A DNA stretch of 64,000 bases from Microbacteriaceae bacterium (GTDB lineage: Bacteria; Actinomycetota; Actinomycetes; Actinomycetales; Microbacteriaceae): assembly GCA_025464995.1 (NCBI GenBank), contig JAODMO010000016.1, forward strand, positions 40,369 to 104,368, given 5' to 3'. Below, piece by piece: positions 23,784-34,335 of the stretch (its first letter is position 1; each line of letters opens with the position of its first letter). Position numbers and translations under genes: made by a program. Below the pieces are notes generated by a model. It was given only the letters and a program-made list of their open reading frames with translations, was not told the DNA's origin and searched no databases.

Positions 23784-25382
23784 ATGATGGACAGTGTCGA
23801 AGCGGGTGGCGGATTCTCCGTCGCCGAGCTCGTCGACGAGATCGCGCGGCGCTCGGCGACTGCCACGGAAGCACGCGACCGTCTCGCCGCGCTCATCGTC
23901 GCCGGCCAGGCCATCTCGTCCGACCTCGAGCTCACGAGCGCGCTCCGCGACATCGTGCGTCTCGCGACCGATCTCGTCTCCGCGCGTCACGGCTGCCTCG
24001 AGGTCGTCTCGCCGGAGGGGATCGCCGACGAGCTCGTCGAGGTCTCCTCGGCGGAAGGCGCCGTCGACGACGACGCACTCGCCGGAGCGGGCGATCAGGT
24101 CGAGAGCGGAGTGCTCGGAGTGCCCGTGCGGGTGGGCGACACCGTCTACGGCGACATGCGCCTCGGCGACAGCGCGCGTGGTGCGTTCGACGAGGTCGAC
24201 GAGCGGATCGCGCTGACGCTCGCGGCCATCGCCGGCACCGCGATCGCCAACGCCCGGCTGTACGGGGAGGCGCGCCTCGGCCAGCGCTGGCTCGTTGCAT
24301 CCGAGGAGATCAACCAGAGGCTGCTCTCCGGCGACCTGGCAGATAACGAGGTCGCACCCATCGCCGACCTGATCCTCGCTCTCGCCGATGCCGAGTTCGT
24401 CGGCCTCGTCATTCCCACCGACCTCGCCGATGCCCCGCCCTTCGCGCAGGCCTTCGGCCCGCTCGCCGACGGCACCGTCGACCGCGACGCCGGCGAGATC
24501 GCCCGCCTCCCCGACCGGGTCCGGCAGGCACTCGAACTCAAGGGCGAGCGGGCGGCCGCCTTCCGGGAGATCGAGACGTGGGCGAGCGCGCTCGTCGGTT
24601 CCACCCTCGTCATCCCGTGGGGCGACGCCGAGGCAACCCGGGAGGGCGCCCTCGTCATCACGCGTGGCCCGAGCGGTCACCCGTACACGGTGGCCGAACG
24701 GCGTATGGCCAAGCGCTTCGCCCGAAGCGTCGCGATCGCCCGCGAACTCGCCACGGCGCGCAACAACCGCGAACACGTGGCGCTGACCGACGAGCGCGAC
24801 CGCATCGCGCGCGACCTGCATGATCACGTCATCCAGAGCCTCTTCGCCGTGGGCCTCGGCCTGCAGAGCGTGCTCGGCTCGGCGACGGGTCCGGTCGCAG
24901 CGCGCATCTCCAGCCAAATCGACGCGATCGACGTGACGATCCGGCAGATCCGGCAGACCATCTTCGAGCTGAGCGCCACGCCGAACGCCTCCACCTACAG
25001 CCAGAAGCAGCGCTTCAACCAGCTCGTGCGCACCATCCTCGAGGGCGAGGGCATCGACTCGTCGCTCGACTTCCGCGGGCCGGTCGACACCCTCATCGGC
25101 AGCGAACTCGGCGAGGAGGTCTCCGCCGTGCTGCGCGAGGCGCTCACCAACGTCGTGCGGCACGCCGACGCCTCCCGCGTCGACATCACCATCGCCGTCT
25201 CCCCCACCGAGGTGCGCGTGGTCGTCACCGACAACGGGCGCGGCCTCGGCGAGATCGGTCGGCGCAGCGGGCTCGGCAACCTGGAACACCGGGCGGCCGT
25301 GCGCGGAGGGCGGTTCACCACCGCGGCGCGCGCACCCTCCGGCACGACGGTCGACTGGGCGGTGCCGGTGGTGGCCGCATGA
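23784..25382 (+). CDS. GAF-domain sensor histidine kinase (NarL-type partner, HisKA_3)
   Basis: A 532-residue soluble kinase. Residues about 35-165 form a GAF-like sensor (LTSALRDIVRLATDLVSARH...ALTLAAIAGTAIANARLYGE), with a second sensor-like region to about 320. The dimerisation/phosphoacceptor segment ERDRIARDLHDHVIQSLF carries His346. The HATPase has the N box REALTNVVRHADA and G1 box VTDNGRGLGE. No membrane helices are visible, so it senses a cytosolic signal or gas through GAF, as in DevS-like kinases. It overlaps its response regulator gene by 4 nt (ATGA). Two ATGs at 23784 and 23787 are possible starts. Confidence 0.92.
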   Translation: MMDSVEAGGGFSVAELVDEIARRSATATEARDRLAALIVAGQAISSDLELTSALRDIVRLATDLVSARHGCLEVVSPEGIADELVEVSSAEGAVDDDALAGAGDQVESGVLGVPVRVGDTVYGDMRLGDSARGAFDEVDERIALTLAAIAGTAIANARLYGEARLGQRWLVASEEINQRLLSGDLADNEVAPIADLILALADAEFVGLVIPTDLADAPPFAQAFGPLADGTVDRDAGEIARLPDRVRQALELKGERAAAFREIETWASALVGSTLVIPWGDAEATREGALVITRGPSGHPYTVAERRMAKRFARSVAIARELATARNNREHVALTDERDRIARDLHDHVIQSLFAVGLGLQSVLGSATGPVAARISSQIDAIDVTIRQIRQTIFELSATPNASTYSQKQRFNQLVRTILEGEGIDSSLDFRGPVDTLIGSELGEEVSAVLREALTNVVRHADASRVDITIAVSPTEVRVVVTDNGRGLGEIGRRSGLGNLEHRAAVRGGRFTTAARAPSGTTVDWAVPVVAA

Positions 25383-26032
25383 CCGCCGCGGTGCGCCTGT
25401 ACCTCCTCGATGACCACGAGATCGTCCGGCGCGGGCTGATCGACCTGCTCACGGGCGAGCCCGACTTCGTCGTCGTCGGCGAGAGCGGCGTCGCGACGGG
25501 GGCCGCCGCGGCGATCATCGAGAGCGGCGCCACGGTCGCGATCCTCGATGGGCGCCTTCCCGACGGCAGCGGCATCGACGTCTGCCGCGACGTCAAGTCG
25601 GCCGCTCCCGACATCCGCTGCCTCATCCTGACGTCGTTCAACGACGACGAGGCCGTGCTCGCAGCGGTGCTCGCGGGCGCCGACGGCTACCTGCTCAAGG
25701 AGGTGCGCGCCACGAGCCTCGTCGACTCGATCCGTTCCGTCGCGAGCGGCTCGAAGCTGCTCGACCCGGCGATGAGCGAACGCGCCCTCGACCGCATCCG
25801 GGTCCCCGGCTCGGGGGCATCGCCGCTGGGGCTCCTCACCCCGCGCGAGACGGAGATCCTCGGCCTCATCGCCGCAGGCATGTCGAACCGGGAGATCGCG
25901 TCGACCCTCTTTCTCGCCGAGAAGACCGTGAAGAACAACGTCAGCGGCATCCTCTCGAAACTGGGGATGCAGCGGCGCACGCAAGCGGCGGTGCTGGGCG
26001 CGGAGTGGCTGCCCAAGCGCGACCGCCCCTGA
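25379..26032 (+). CDS. NarL/FixJ family response regulator
   Basis: A 217-residue regulator. The receiver domain has the acidic pair LLDDHEIVRRG, phosphoacceptor Asp57 in VAILDGRLPDGSG, Thr in LILTSFND and Lys in YLLKEVRA. The C-terminal LuxR-type HTH is LTPRETEILGLIAAGMSNRE followed by IASTLFLAEKTVKNNVSGIL. It is coupled to the preceding histidine kinase gene, so the two form a two-component system. Target genes are unknown. Confidence 0.94.
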   Translation: MTAAVRLYLLDDHEIVRRGLIDLLTGEPDFVVVGESGVATGAAAAIIESGATVAILDGRLPDGSGIDVCRDVKSAAPDIRCLILTSFNDDEAVLAAVLAGADGYLLKEVRATSLVDSIRSVASGSKLLDPAMSERALDRIRVPGSGASPLGLLTPRETEILGLIAAGMSNREIASTLFLAEKTVKNNVSGILSKLGMQRRTQAAVLGAEWLPKRDRP

Positions 26033-26046
26033 GCTCGACCTCCCGC

Positions 26047-26571
26047 TCAGTCGTCGAGCATGGCGAGCAGCTTGTCGACCGTGCGCACGTTGCGGCCCGT
26101 CGACGTGACACCGAGTCGCGCGAAGAACCGCGGGTGCAGCTTCGACCGCGACACCCCGTCAGGGCACCACTGGTAGATGGCGTGCTCGCCGAGCAGCAGG
26201 CGCTCCGGGGCGAGATCGTCGTCACCCGGTCGGTCGACGGTCGCGGCATCCACCGGCCCGGCGAGGAAATGGACGATGCCGCGAGACGGGTCGTCGATGA
26301 CGGGCAGGAGCGGATTCGCCGCCGCGATCTCGCGGAAGCGCTCGGCGCCGAACACCACGACGGCCGCCCGCACCCCGCTCACGGAGTGCACCGCATTTTC
26401 GAGCGCGCGTGGGTCCGGTGGCTCGTCGGCGTCGAACACCACGTTGCCGCTCTGGAGCAGCGTTCGCACGTCGCGCGGGCCGGCCGACTTGAAAGCACGC
26501 TTGAGGTCGGCCATCGAGATGCGCGCCGCGGTTCCCACGTTGATGCCGCGCAAGAGCGCTACGTATCGCAT
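26047..26571 (-). CDS. DUF1697 family protein
   Basis: A 174-residue protein with the DUF1697 opening MRYVALLRGINVGTAARISM, then MADLKRAFKSAG and RTLLQSGNVVFDA, and C-terminal SRSKLHPRFFARLGVTSTGR followed by NVRTVDKLLAM. The fold is a duplicated ferredoxin-like domain; biochemical role unknown. The ATG at 26571 is preferred because TAGGGT lies 7 nt upstream; two GTG codons just before it are less likely. It is convergent with the response regulator gene, with 14 nt between. Confidence 0.88.
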   Translation of the reverse strand: MRYVALLRGINVGTAARISMADLKRAFKSAGPRDVRTLLQSGNVVFDADEPPDPRALENAVHSVSGVRAAVVVFGAERFREIAAANPLLPVIDDPSRGIVHFLAGPVDAATVDRPGDDDLAPERLLLGEHAIYQWCPDGVSRSKLHPRFFARLGVTSTGRNVRTVDKLLAMLDD

Positions 26572-26578
26572 GCGCACC

Positions 26579-26584
26579 ACCCTA
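26579..26584 (-). promoter_or_regulatory. -10 box of a probable leaderless promoter (DUF1697)
   Basis: TAGGGT on the minus strand, 7 nt before the ATG at 26571. Confidence 0.5.
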
Positions 26585-26684
26585 GGACACCGCCACTACC
26601 ACATCACCGCGCGAGTCGCGGGCGATGGCATCGACTCCGCGCCCGCGTTATGTTGATGATCGACTTCTATGCACAAGGGGATTA

Positions 26685-28892
26685 ATGACTGTCTGGCCTG
26701 GATCTGCTTACCCGCTCGGCGCGACCTACGACGGAAACGGAACGAACTTCGCGCTCTTCAGTGAATCGGCGCAGAAAGTGGAACTCTGCCTTTTTGACGA
26801 TGACCGCAACGAGACCCGTTATGAACTCACCGAGGTCGACGCGTACGTCTGGCACGGCTACCTTCCTCAAGTGCAGCCGGGCCAGCGCTACGGTTACCGC
26901 GTGCACGGCGCCTACGACCCGGTGAACGGCGAGCGAAGCAATCCCAACAAGCTCCTCCTCGACCCCTATGCCAAGGCAACCACGGGAGTCATCGACTGGC
27001 ACCCGAGCGTGTTCTCGTACAACTTCGGCGACCCGCTGTCGCGCAACGACGAGGACTCGGCACCGCACACCATGCTCGGCGTCGTCATCAACCCGTTCTT
27101 CGACTGGGCCGGCGACCGCCATCCGCACACGCCGTACTCCGACACCTTCATCTACGAGGCGCACGTCAAGGGGCTCACCAAGCTGCACCCCGGCATTCCC
27201 GAAGACCAGCGCGGCAGCTACGGCGGCGTCGCGCACCCGGTGATGATCGAGCACTACCAGAAGCTCGGCGTGACCGCCGTCGAGCTCATGCCGGTGCACC
27301 AGTTCATCAACGACTCGGCGCTCACCGACAAGGGCCTCAACAACTACTGGGGCTACAACACCATCGGCTTCTTCGCCCCGCACAGCGGCTACGCCTCGAA
27401 CGGCGAGCTCGGCCAGCAGGTGCAGGAGTTCAAGGGCATGGTGCGCTCGCTGCACGATGCCGGCATCGAGGTCATCCTCGATGTCGTGTACAACCACACG
27501 GCGGAGGGCAACCACCTCGGCCCGATGCTCTCCATGCGCGGAATCGACGACAAGGCCTACTACCGCCACGTCGACGACAGCCCCGAGTACTACATGGACT
27601 ACACCGGCACCGGCAACTCGCTCAACGTCGGCCACCCGCACACGCTGCAGCTCATCATGGACTCGTTGCGCTACTGGGTCACCGAGATGCACGTCGACGG
27701 CTTCCGCTTCGACCTCGCGTCGACTCTCGCCCGCGAGTTCTACGACGTCGACCGGCTCTCGACCTTCTTCGAGCTCGTGCAGCAAGACCCGATCGTCTCG
27801 CAGGTCAAGCTCATCGCCGAGCCGTGGGACGTCGGCCCCGGCGGCTACCAGGTCGGCAACTTCCCCCCGCAGTGGACGGAGTGGAACGGCAAGTACCGCG
27901 ACACCGTGCGCGACTTCTGGCGCGGCGAGCACTCGACGCTCGGCGAGTTCGCCGAGCGTCTCACCGGGAGCGCCGACCTCTACGAGCACTCGGGTCGTCG
28001 CCCGGTGGCATCCATCAACTTCGTCACGGCGCACGACGGCTTCACCCTCTCCGACCTCGTGTCGTACAACGAGAAGCACAACGAGGCCAACGGTGAAGAC
28101 AACAACGACGGTGAGAGCCACAACCGTTCGTTGAACTTCGGCGTAGAAGGTCCGACGGATGATGCGCACGTGCTCGAGATGCGTTCGAGGCAGCAGCGCA
28201 ACTTCATCACGACCCTCCTCATCTCGCAGGGCGTGCCCATGCTGCTGCACGGCGACGAGCTCGGCCGCACGCAGGGTGGAAACAACAACGTCTACGCGCA
28301 GGACAACGAGATCAGCTGGGTGCACTGGGACCACGCCGACGTCCCGCTCATCGAGTTCGTGGCCGCGGTCGCGCACCTCCGCAAGGATCACCCGACCTTC
28401 CGTCGCAGCCGCTTCTTCGACGGTCGCCCGGTGCGACGTGCCGAGGGCCAGCCGCTTCCCGACATCGGATGGCTCGCGCCGGACGGCAACGAGATGCAGC
28501 CGGAAGACTGGGACTCGGGCTTCGGCCGATCGGTCGCCGTCTTCCTCAACGGCGACGGCATCCGCGGCAAGGATGCTCGCGGTGAGGCGATCACCGACAC
28601 GCACTTCCTCATCCTGTTGAACGCCCACAATGAGGCCGTCGAGTTCACCCTTCCGAAGCCCGAGTACTCCTCGGCGTGGGAGATCGTGGTCGACACCGCG
28701 GGTGCCGGCGTCTCGACAGACCCGCGGATGGCGGGAACCACCGTCACCGCGCAGGCCATATCGACGCTCGTGCTGCGCCAGACGTCGCCCGGGCCGGAGG
28801 TCGACACCGACAATTCCGTCGCGGCGTCGCTCATCGCGCTGTCCGGTGCAGCCTCCACGCACCCGCCCGTCACCCGCCCCGGCACGGAGTAA
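26685..28892 (+). CDS. glgX: Glycogen debranching enzyme (GlgX/TreX)
   Basis: A 735-residue GH13_11 isoamylase-type enzyme that hydrolyses alpha-1,6 branch points of glycogen. An N-terminal CBM48 domain (YPLGATYDGNGTNFALFSES) precedes the TIM barrel. Catalytic motifs are VILDVVYNHTAEGNH, DGFRFDLAS (nucleophile Asp), LIAEPWDVGPGGYQ (acid/base Glu) and NFVTAHDGFTLSDL. Length is typical. AAGGGG lies 4-5 nt before the ATG. It is the first gene of an operon with treY (3 nt away) and treZ, so here it acts as TreX, supplying linear maltodextrin for trehalose synthesis. Confidence 0.96.
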   Translation: MTVWPGSAYPLGATYDGNGTNFALFSESAQKVELCLFDDDRNETRYELTEVDAYVWHGYLPQVQPGQRYGYRVHGAYDPVNGERSNPNKLLLDPYAKATTGVIDWHPSVFSYNFGDPLSRNDEDSAPHTMLGVVINPFFDWAGDRHPHTPYSDTFIYEAHVKGLTKLHPGIPEDQRGSYGGVAHPVMIEHYQKLGVTAVELMPVHQFINDSALTDKGLNNYWGYNTIGFFAPHSGYASNGELGQQVQEFKGMVRSLHDAGIEVILDVVYNHTAEGNHLGPMLSMRGIDDKAYYRHVDDSPEYYMDYTGTGNSLNVGHPHTLQLIMDSLRYWVTEMHVDGFRFDLASTLAREFYDVDRLSTFFELVQQDPIVSQVKLIAEPWDVGPGGYQVGNFPPQWTEWNGKYRDTVRDFWRGEHSTLGEFAERLTGSADLYEHSGRRPVASINFVTAHDGFTLSDLVSYNEKHNEANGEDNNDGESHNRSLNFGVEGPTDDAHVLEMRSRQQRNFITTLLISQGVPMLLHGDELGRTQGGNNNVYAQDNEISWVHWDHADVPLIEFVAAVAHLRKDHPTFRRSRFFDGRPVRRAEGQPLPDIGWLAPDGNEMQPEDWDSGFGRSVAVFLNGDGIRGKDARGEAITDTHFLILLNAHNEAVEFTLPKPEYSSAWEIVVDTAGAGVSTDPRMAGTTVTAQAISTLVLRQTSPGPEVDTDNSVAASLIALSGAASTHPPVTRPGTE

Positions 28893-28895
28893 CCA

Positions 28896-31244
28896 GTGAA
28901 GACCGTCAATCCTCTGCCCGTTTCGACCTACCGTCTGCAGATAACGGCAGGCTTCACGCTGTTCGCCGCGGCCGAGCTCGTCGAATACATCAGCGGGCTG
29001 GGGGTCGACTGGGTGTACATCTCCCCCGTCCTGCGTTCGGCGGACGGCTCCGACCATGGTTACGACGTGGTCGACAACTCCATCGTCGATCCGGCGCGTG
29101 GCGGCCCGGAGGGGCTCGCAGCGCTGTCGAAGGCATGCCACGACGCCGGCCTCGGGCTGCTCGTCGACATCGTGCCGAACCACCTCGGGGTCGCCGACGC
29201 CACCCAGAACGCCTGGTGGTGGGACGTGCTCGAGAACGGCCGCGAGTCGCGCTACGCCGAGGCCTTCGACATCGACTGGGACTTCGGCGGCGGTAAGCTG
29301 CGCATCCCCGTGCTCGGCGACGCCCCGACCGGGTCGGACGCCGGCTCGGTGCTCGACGACCTCACGATCGTCGGCGACGAGCTGCGCTACTTCGACAACC
29401 GCTACCCGATCGCTCCCGGCACCGCCGACGACGGCGCCTCCCCCCGGGACGTGCACGAACGCCAGAACTACGAGCTCGTCAACTGGCGCCGGGCCGATGC
29501 GGAGCTCAACTACCGTCGGTTCTTCGCCGTCAACACCCTCGCCGGTGTGCGCGTCGAGGTGCCGTGGGTCTTCGAGGAGTCGCACGCGGAGATCCTCCGC
29601 TGGATCCGCGAGGGCCTCGCCGACGGGCTGCGCGTCGACCACCCGGACGGCCTTGCCGACCCGGGCGGCTACCTCGACGCCCTCGCGGCGGCGACCGGCG
29701 GCAGCTACGTGCTCGTCGAGAAGATCCTCGAAGGCGACGAACGCCTCCCCGCTTTCTGGGCCACGGCGGGCACGACCGGCTACGACGCGCTCGCCGACAT
29801 CGACCGGGTGCTCGTCGACCGGCACGGACGCAAGCGCCTCGACGCCATCGACACCGCACTGCGCGACCGGGCCCAGCCGGTGGAGTGGAAGACGCTCATC
29901 CACGGCACGAAGCGTGCGATCGCCGACGGCATCCTGCGCTCCGAGGTGCTGCGCCTCGACCGGGAGTACCACGCCACCCGCCCGCGTCAGGATCCCGACC
30001 TGGTGGCGGATGCGGTCGCCGAACTGCTCGCGTGCTTCCCCGTCTACCGTTCCTACCTGCCGCACGGCGCCGCCCACCTCGAGGAGGCCGCCGAGCTCGC
30101 ACGACGCCACCGCCCCGAGCTCGCCGCCACCATTGACGAGATCCTGCCGGTCCTCGGCGACCCGACCGAGCCGATGGCCGTGCGCTTCCAGCAGACCTCC
30201 GGGATGGTGATGGCCAAGGGTGTCGAAGACACCGCGTTCTACCGCTACACCCGGCTCGGCTCGCTCACCGAGGTGGGCGCCGACCCCGAGGAGTTCAGTA
30301 TCGGCGTCGCGGAGTTCCACCGCCGCCAGGCCGAACGCCAGGCGACCATGCCCGGCTCGATGACGACGCTCTCGACGCACGACACCAAGCGCGGTGAAGA
30401 CACGCGGGCGCGCATCTCCGTACTGTCCGAGATGCCCGAGCGGTGGGAGGCGGCGCTGTCCGAGCTGCGCGAGGCGACGCCGCTCGGAGACGGTCCGTTC
30501 GAGAACCTGCTCTGGCAGGCCGCCATCGGTGCCTGGCCCGTGAGCGCCGAGCGACTGCACGCGTACGCCGAGAAGGCGTCGCGGGAGGCCGGCAACTCGA
30601 CCAACTGGCTCGACCCCGACGAGGAGTTCGAGCGTCGCATGCACGAGGCGGTCGACAGCGCATTCACCGACCCGCGCGTCTCGAGCGTCATCGGACGCAT
30701 CGTGGCCGAGACATCGGGCCCCGGGTGGAGCAACGCGTTGTCCGCCAAGCTCGTCCAGCTGACAGCGCCGGGTGTCCCCGACGTGTATCAGGGCAGCGAG
30801 CTCTGGGAGACGAGCCTCGTCGACCCCGACAACCGGCGCCCCGTCGACTACGACATCCGCCGGCTGTACCTCGCGGCGATCGACTCGGGAGCGCATCCGC
30901 CGGTCGATGAGACCGGTGCCGCGAAGCTGCTCGTCGCCTCCCGCGCGCTGCGGCTGCGACGCGACCGCCCCGAGCTGTTCACGCGATATGCGCCGCTCGA
31001 GGTCATGGGCGAACGCGCCCGCCACGCCATCGCCTTCGACCGCGGCGGGGCCATCACGCTCGCGACGCGGATGCCCGTCACCCTCGAGGCTGAGGGCGGA
31101 TGGGGCGGCACGAGCGTCATGCTGCCCGGCCACGCGCTCGTCGATGTGATCAGCGGTCGCACCTTCTCGGGCGGCAACGTGCCGCTCGCCCATGTGTTCG
31201 ACGAGTACCCGGTGGCGTTGCTCGCCCCGGCAAGCGAGGGATGA
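28896..31244 (+). CDS. treY: Malto-oligosyltrehalose synthase
   Basis: A 782-residue GH13_26 enzyme that turns the terminal alpha-1,4 bond of maltodextrin into the alpha,alpha-1,1 bond of trehalose. The opening is [20 protein letters not shown]. Other features are [29 protein letters not shown] (nucleophile Asp), [15 protein letters not shown] (acid/base Glu), and [13 protein letters not shown] with [16 protein letters not shown] near the middle. Starts with GTG, 3 nt after the glgX stop; its TGA overlaps an ATG (ATGA) just before the treZ start. Full length for the family. Confidence 0.96.
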   Translation: MKTVNPLPVSTYRLQITAGFTLFAAAELVEYISGLGVDWVYISPVLRSADGSDHGYDVVDNSIVDPARGGPEGLAALSKACHDAGLGLLVDIVPNHLGVADATQNAWWWDVLENGRESRYAEAFDIDWDFGGGKLRIPVLGDAPTGSDAGSVLDDLTIVGDELRYFDNRYPIAPGTADDGASPRDVHERQNYELVNWRRADAELNYRRFFAVNTLAGVRVEVPWVFEESHAEILRWIREGLADGLRVDHPDGLADPGGYLDALAAATGGSYVLVEKILEGDERLPAFWATAGTTGYDALADIDRVLVDRHGRKRLDAIDTALRDRAQPVEWKTLIHGTKRAIADGILRSEVLRLDREYHATRPRQDPDLVADAVAELLACFPVYRSYLPHGAAHLEEAAELARRHRPELAATIDEILPVLGDPTEPMAVRFQQTSGMVMAKGVEDTAFYRYTRLGSLTEVGADPEEFSIGVAEFHRRQAERQATMPGSMTTLSTHDTKRGEDTRARISVLSEMPERWEAALSELREATPLGDGPFENLLWQAAIGAWPVSAERLHAYAEKASREAGNSTNWLDPDEEFERRMHEAVDSAFTDPRVSSVIGRIVAETSGPGWSNALSAKLVQLTAPGVPDVYQGSELWETSLVDPDNRRPVDYDIRRLYLAAIDSGAHPPVDETGAAKLLVASRALRLRRDRPELFTRYAPLEVMGERARHAIAFDRGGAITLATRMPVTLEAEGGWGGTSVMLPGHALVDVISGRTFSGGNVPLAHVFDEYPVALLAPASEG

Positions 31245-31249
31245 GAACC

Positions 31250-32983
31250 ATGTCCGACATCACATACGGCGTGTGGGCGCCCTTGGCGTCGAAGGTCGAA
31301 CTGCGTGCCGGCGACGTCGACGTGCAGCTGGTAGCCGCTGCGGGCGGAAACTGGGTGCTGCCGGCCGATGCCAGCGTGCCGACCGAGCCCGGAACGCGCT
31401 ACCACTACACGATCGACGGCGCACAGCCGGTTCCCGACCCGCGCTCGCGCAGGCAGCCCGACGGCGTCCACTCCGACAGCGCGGTGTTCGACCCGTCGAC
31501 GTTCGCGTGGACGGACGCGTCGTGGACGGGACGCCCGCTCGCGGGTCGCGTGATCTACGAGCTGCACATCGGCACGTTCACCCCCGAGGGCACCCTGGAC
31601 TCGGCGATCGACCGCCTCGACCACCTCGTCGAGCTGGGCATCGACTTCGTCGAGGTACTGCCCGTCAACGGCTTCAACGGCACGCACAACTGGGGCTACG
31701 ACGGTGTGCTCTGGTACACCGTGCAGGAGACCTACGGCGGACCCGAGGCGTACCAGCGGTTCGTCGACGCGTGCCACGCTCGGGGGCTCGCCGTCATCCA
31801 GGATGTCGTCTACAACCACCTCGGACCGAGCGGCAACTACCTGCCCATGTTCGGCCCGTACCTGCACGACGCGAGCGCCAACACGTGGGGCGCCTCCGTC
31901 AACCTCGACGAGCGCGAGGTGCGCCGCTACATCCTCGACAACGCCCTCATGTGGCTCGGCGACTACCACGTCGACGGGCTCCGGCTCGATGCGGTGCACG
32001 CCCTCGTCGACGAGTCGCCCCGCCACATCCTGCACGAGATGTCGGAGGAGGTCGACGCGCTCAGCGCCTTCCTGGGACGACCGCTCACGCTCATCGCGGA
32101 GAGCGACATGAACGACGCGTCGCTCGTCGAGCCGCGCGAGGCCAACGGCACGGGCCTCACCGCCCAGTGGAGCGACGACTACCACCACTCGCTGCACGTC
32201 GCGTTGACCGGCGAGGTGAGCGGCTACTACGCCGACTTCGCGTCGCTGGGGGCGCTCGCGAAGACCTCCACGCGGGGCTTCTTCCACGACGGCACGTACT
32301 CGTCGTTCCGCGGTCGCGACCACGGCCGCCCCGTCGACCCGGTGATGCCGACCTGGCGTCTCGTCACGTTCTCGCAAGACCACGACCAGATCGGCAACCG
32401 TGCGGCGGGCGACCGCCTCACGGCCACGCTCGACTACGGCCAGCTCGCGATCGCGGCCGTCTTCACCGTCTGCTCGCCGTACACACCGATGCTGTTCATG
32501 GGCGAGGAATGGGGCGCGTCGACGCCGTGGCAGTTCTTCACGTCGCATCCCGAGCCAGAGCTCGGCAGGGCGACGGCCGAAGGGCGCATCGCCGAGTTCC
32601 AGGCCATGGGATGGGACCCTGACACCGTGCCCGACCCGCAAGACCCCGAGACCTTCCACCGCTCCAAGCTCGACTGGTCGGAGTCGGGCGGCGGAGACCA
32701 TTCCCGGCTGCTTGCGCTCTACCGCAAGCTCATCGCGCTGCGACGCTCCGTTCCCGCGCTCACCGACCCGAGCTTCGAGCACCTCCGCGCGTCGTTCGAC
32801 GACGATGCGCGCTGGTTCCGGCTCGAGCGCGACGACCTCTCGATCGTCGCGAATTTCGGAGCCGGGCCGATCGATCTCCCCGTGCTCTCGGCGACGGTGC
32901 TGCTCGCGACGGACTACGCCGCGCGCCTCGACGGCACCACCCTCTCCCTGCCCGGTCACTCCGCGATCATCCTGCAGCACTGA
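31250..32983 (+). CDS. treZ: Malto-oligosyltrehalose trehalohydrolase
   Basis: A 577-residue GH13_10 enzyme that releases free trehalose from maltooligosyl-trehalose. It has an N-terminal beta domain ([16 protein letters not shown]), then [51 protein letters not shown] (nucleophile Asp), [11 protein letters not shown] (acid/base Glu) and [12 protein letters not shown]. The ATG at 31250 is preferred because GAGGG lies 9 nt upstream; ATG 31241, which overlaps the treY stop, has no room for a ribosome site. It closes the glgX-treY-treZ operon for stress-protective trehalose made from glycogen. Confidence 0.95.
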   Translation: MSDITYGVWAPLASKVELRAGDVDVQLVAAAGGNWVLPADASVPTEPGTRYHYTIDGAQPVPDPRSRRQPDGVHSDSAVFDPSTFAWTDASWTGRPLAGRVIYELHIGTFTPEGTLDSAIDRLDHLVELGIDFVEVLPVNGFNGTHNWGYDGVLWYTVQETYGGPEAYQRFVDACHARGLAVIQDVVYNHLGPSGNYLPMFGPYLHDASANTWGASVNLDEREVRRYILDNALMWLGDYHVDGLRLDAVHALVDESPRHILHEMSEEVDALSAFLGRPLTLIAESDMNDASLVEPREANGTGLTAQWSDDYHHSLHVALTGEVSGYYADFASLGALAKTSTRGFFHDGTYSSFRGRDHGRPVDPVMPTWRLVTFSQDHDQIGNRAAGDRLTATLDYGQLAIAAVFTVCSPYTPMLFMGEEWGASTPWQFFTSHPEPELGRATAEGRIAEFQAMGWDPDTVPDPQDPETFHRSKLDWSESGGGDHSRLLALYRKLIALRRSVPALTDPSFEHLRASFDDDARWFRLERDDLSIVANFGAGPIDLPVLSATVLLATDYAARLDGTTLSLPGHSAIILQH

Positions 32984-33039
32984 CCGGGCCTCGGGTCTCG
33001 TCGCGGCGCACAGCGTCGTTCAGGCAGCACGCGCTCCCC

Positions 33040-33079
33040 GCGCGCGGCTCGGACGCGCGCGGCTCAGACGCGCGCGGCC
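33040..33079. repeat. 15-nt tandem repeat across the GNAT stop codon
   Basis: Units GCGCGCGGCTCGGAC (33040-33054), GCGCGCGGCTCAGAC (33055-33069) and a partial third (33070-33079). The stop of the minus-strand acetyltransferase gene lies in the middle unit. Confidence 0.7.
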
Positions 33080-33558
33080 AGGAGCGCTACGACGATCGTG
33101 TCGCCCTTCGTCGACTGCCTGCCCACCTCGCTGAACCCGAGTCGCTCGTGGAAGCGCATCGAGCCGGGGTTGGGCGGCTCGACGTTGACCTCGCACGTCA
33201 CCTCGACGAGCCCGAGCCGCGCGGCCCGCGCGAAGATCCAGTCGTACAGGGCGCGTCCGGCACCGGCGTTCTGCGCGTGGTCGTCGACGACGATGCGGTC
33301 GACGTAGAGGAAGTCGCGGCTACGGGCCTCGAACCAGCGGAAGTTCTCGCTCGCGTAGTCGGCCCCCGCCCGCATGAGAAGGGCGAATCCGAGAACGACG
33401 GATGGCGCGGCCTCATCGACCACCGCGATGGCCGAGTCCGTCGCGGCGAGCAGCGCCGACATCCCGCCGTCGTCGCTCGGCGACACCGCGGGCACGTTGT
33501 GATTGTTCAGCCGCACGAGCTGCGGCACGTCGTCCGCGGTGAGTTTCCTGATGAGCAC
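33064..33558 (-). CDS. GNAT family N-acetyltransferase
   Basis: A 164-residue acetyltransferase. The N-terminal strand is MLIRKLTADDVPQLVRLNN, the beta4 segment is FLYVDRIVVDDHAQNAGAGR with the acetyl-CoA pyrophosphate loop (NAGAGRALYD), and the end has NPGSMRFHERLGFSEVGRQ, typical of the GNAT C-terminal beta-alpha-beta. Substrate unknown; the domain arrangement resembles uncharacterised single-domain GNATs. Its 3' end lies in a short tandem duplication. Convergent with treZ. Confidence 0.88.
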   Translation of the reverse strand: MLIRKLTADDVPQLVRLNNHNVPAVSPSDDGGMSALLAATDSAIAVVDEAAPSVVLGFALLMRAGADYASENFRWFEARSRDFLYVDRIVVDDHAQNAGAGRALYDWIFARAARLGLVEVTCEVNVEPPNPGSMRFHERLGFSEVGRQSTKGDTIVVALLAARV

Positions 33559-33692
33559 GAGTCGACTGTAGACGATTTAGTTGTCGCTGAAAGTTTTTGA
33601 GCCGATCGGGAATACCGTATCGGTCCATTCACTTGTATGGATCTATGAGCACCGCCGTGCTCGTGTACTCGTCACACCTCTGGAGCTAAACA

Positions 33693-34250
33693 ATGAGCAT
33701 TGCCGCCGCAACCATCCCCGGCTACGTCGCGGGCACCTGGACCCTCGACCCCACGCACTCCGACGTCACCTTCAGCGTGCGTCACCTGGCCATCAGCAAG
33801 GTCCGCGGCTCGTTCGAGAAGTTCGACGTCACTGTCGTGACCGCCGAGAACCCCCTCGACTCGACCATCACCGCGAGCATCGACATGTCGTCGATCAACA
33901 CCAACCAGGCCGACCGCGACGGCCACCTCAAGACGAGCGACTTCTTCGCCATCGACGAGTACCCCACGATGGACTTCGTCTCCACCGGCATCCGCACCGA
34001 GGGTGACGTCGTCCTCATCGACGGCAACCTCACCCTGCGCGGCGTCACCAAGCCGGTCACCCTCACGGGCGAGTTCGGCGGCATCATGACCGACGGCTAC
34101 GGCCAGGTCAAGGCCGGCGCCTCGGCCTCGACCAAGATCGACCGCACCGAGTTCGGCGTGAACTGGAACGCGGCCCTCGAGGCCGGCGGCTTCACCCTCG
34201 GCAACGACGTCTCGATCAACCTCGAGATCCAGGTCGTCCTCCAGCCGTAA
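33693..34250 (+). CDS. YceI family protein
   Basis: A 185-residue lipocalin-like beta-barrel protein. Typical features are GTWTLDPTHSDVTFSVRHLA, KVRGSFEKFDV, the SINTNQADRDGHLKTSDFF motif, LTLRGVTKPVTL and DRTEFGVNWNAALEAGGF. The family binds long hydrophobic molecules such as polyisoprenoids, and many members respond to stress. No signal peptide is visible, so this copy is cytosolic. GGAG lies 8 nt before the ATG, and a promoter-like AT-rich leader precedes it. A hairpin terminator follows. Confidence 0.93.
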   Translation: MSIAAATIPGYVAGTWTLDPTHSDVTFSVRHLAISKVRGSFEKFDVTVVTAENPLDSTITASIDMSSINTNQADRDGHLKTSDFFAIDEYPTMDFVSTGIRTEGDVVLIDGNLTLRGVTKPVTLTGEFGGIMTDGYGQVKAGASASTKIDRTEFGVNWNAALEAGGFTLGNDVSINLEIQVVLQP

Positions 34251-34286
34251 GACATCCGCGGCCGCAAGATACCCCGCGGCACTTGC

Positions 34287-34318
34287 GCCCTCACTCGAAC
34301 GTGTGTTCGAATGAGGGC
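34287..34318 (+). terminator. Hairpin terminator after the yceI-like gene
   Basis: GCCCTCACTCGAAC and GTTCGAATGAGGGC form a 14-bp stem with one mismatch and a GTGT loop. Its core is at the same time a consensus LexA site, so it may serve as operator for the next gene rather than, or as well as, terminator. Confidence 0.6.
34295..34310 (+). promoter_or_regulatory. SOS box (LexA site) before the radical SAM gene
   Basis: TCGAACGTGTGTTCGA is a perfect palindrome that matches the mycobacterial/Gram-positive LexA consensus TCGAAC-N4-GTTCGA. It lies 25 nt before the ATG at 34336. The M. tuberculosis homologue Rv2578c is, to my knowledge, also preceded by an SOS box, which supports DNA-damage control here. 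Confidence 0.8.
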
Positions 34319-34335
34319 GTGAGGCGGTTAACGGG

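Noticed and set aside
26682..31193. Very long open frame (about 1500 codons) on the minus strand opposite glgX and treY
   Set aside because: It is the mirror of two strongly conserved plus-strand genes; its protein is rich in Val, Arg, Glu and His without domains, as expected for antisense frames in high-GC DNA.
30848..32980. Open frame of 710 codons on the minus strand opposite treZ and the end of treY
   Set aside because: Antisense to conserved TreY/TreZ motifs; no motif of its own.
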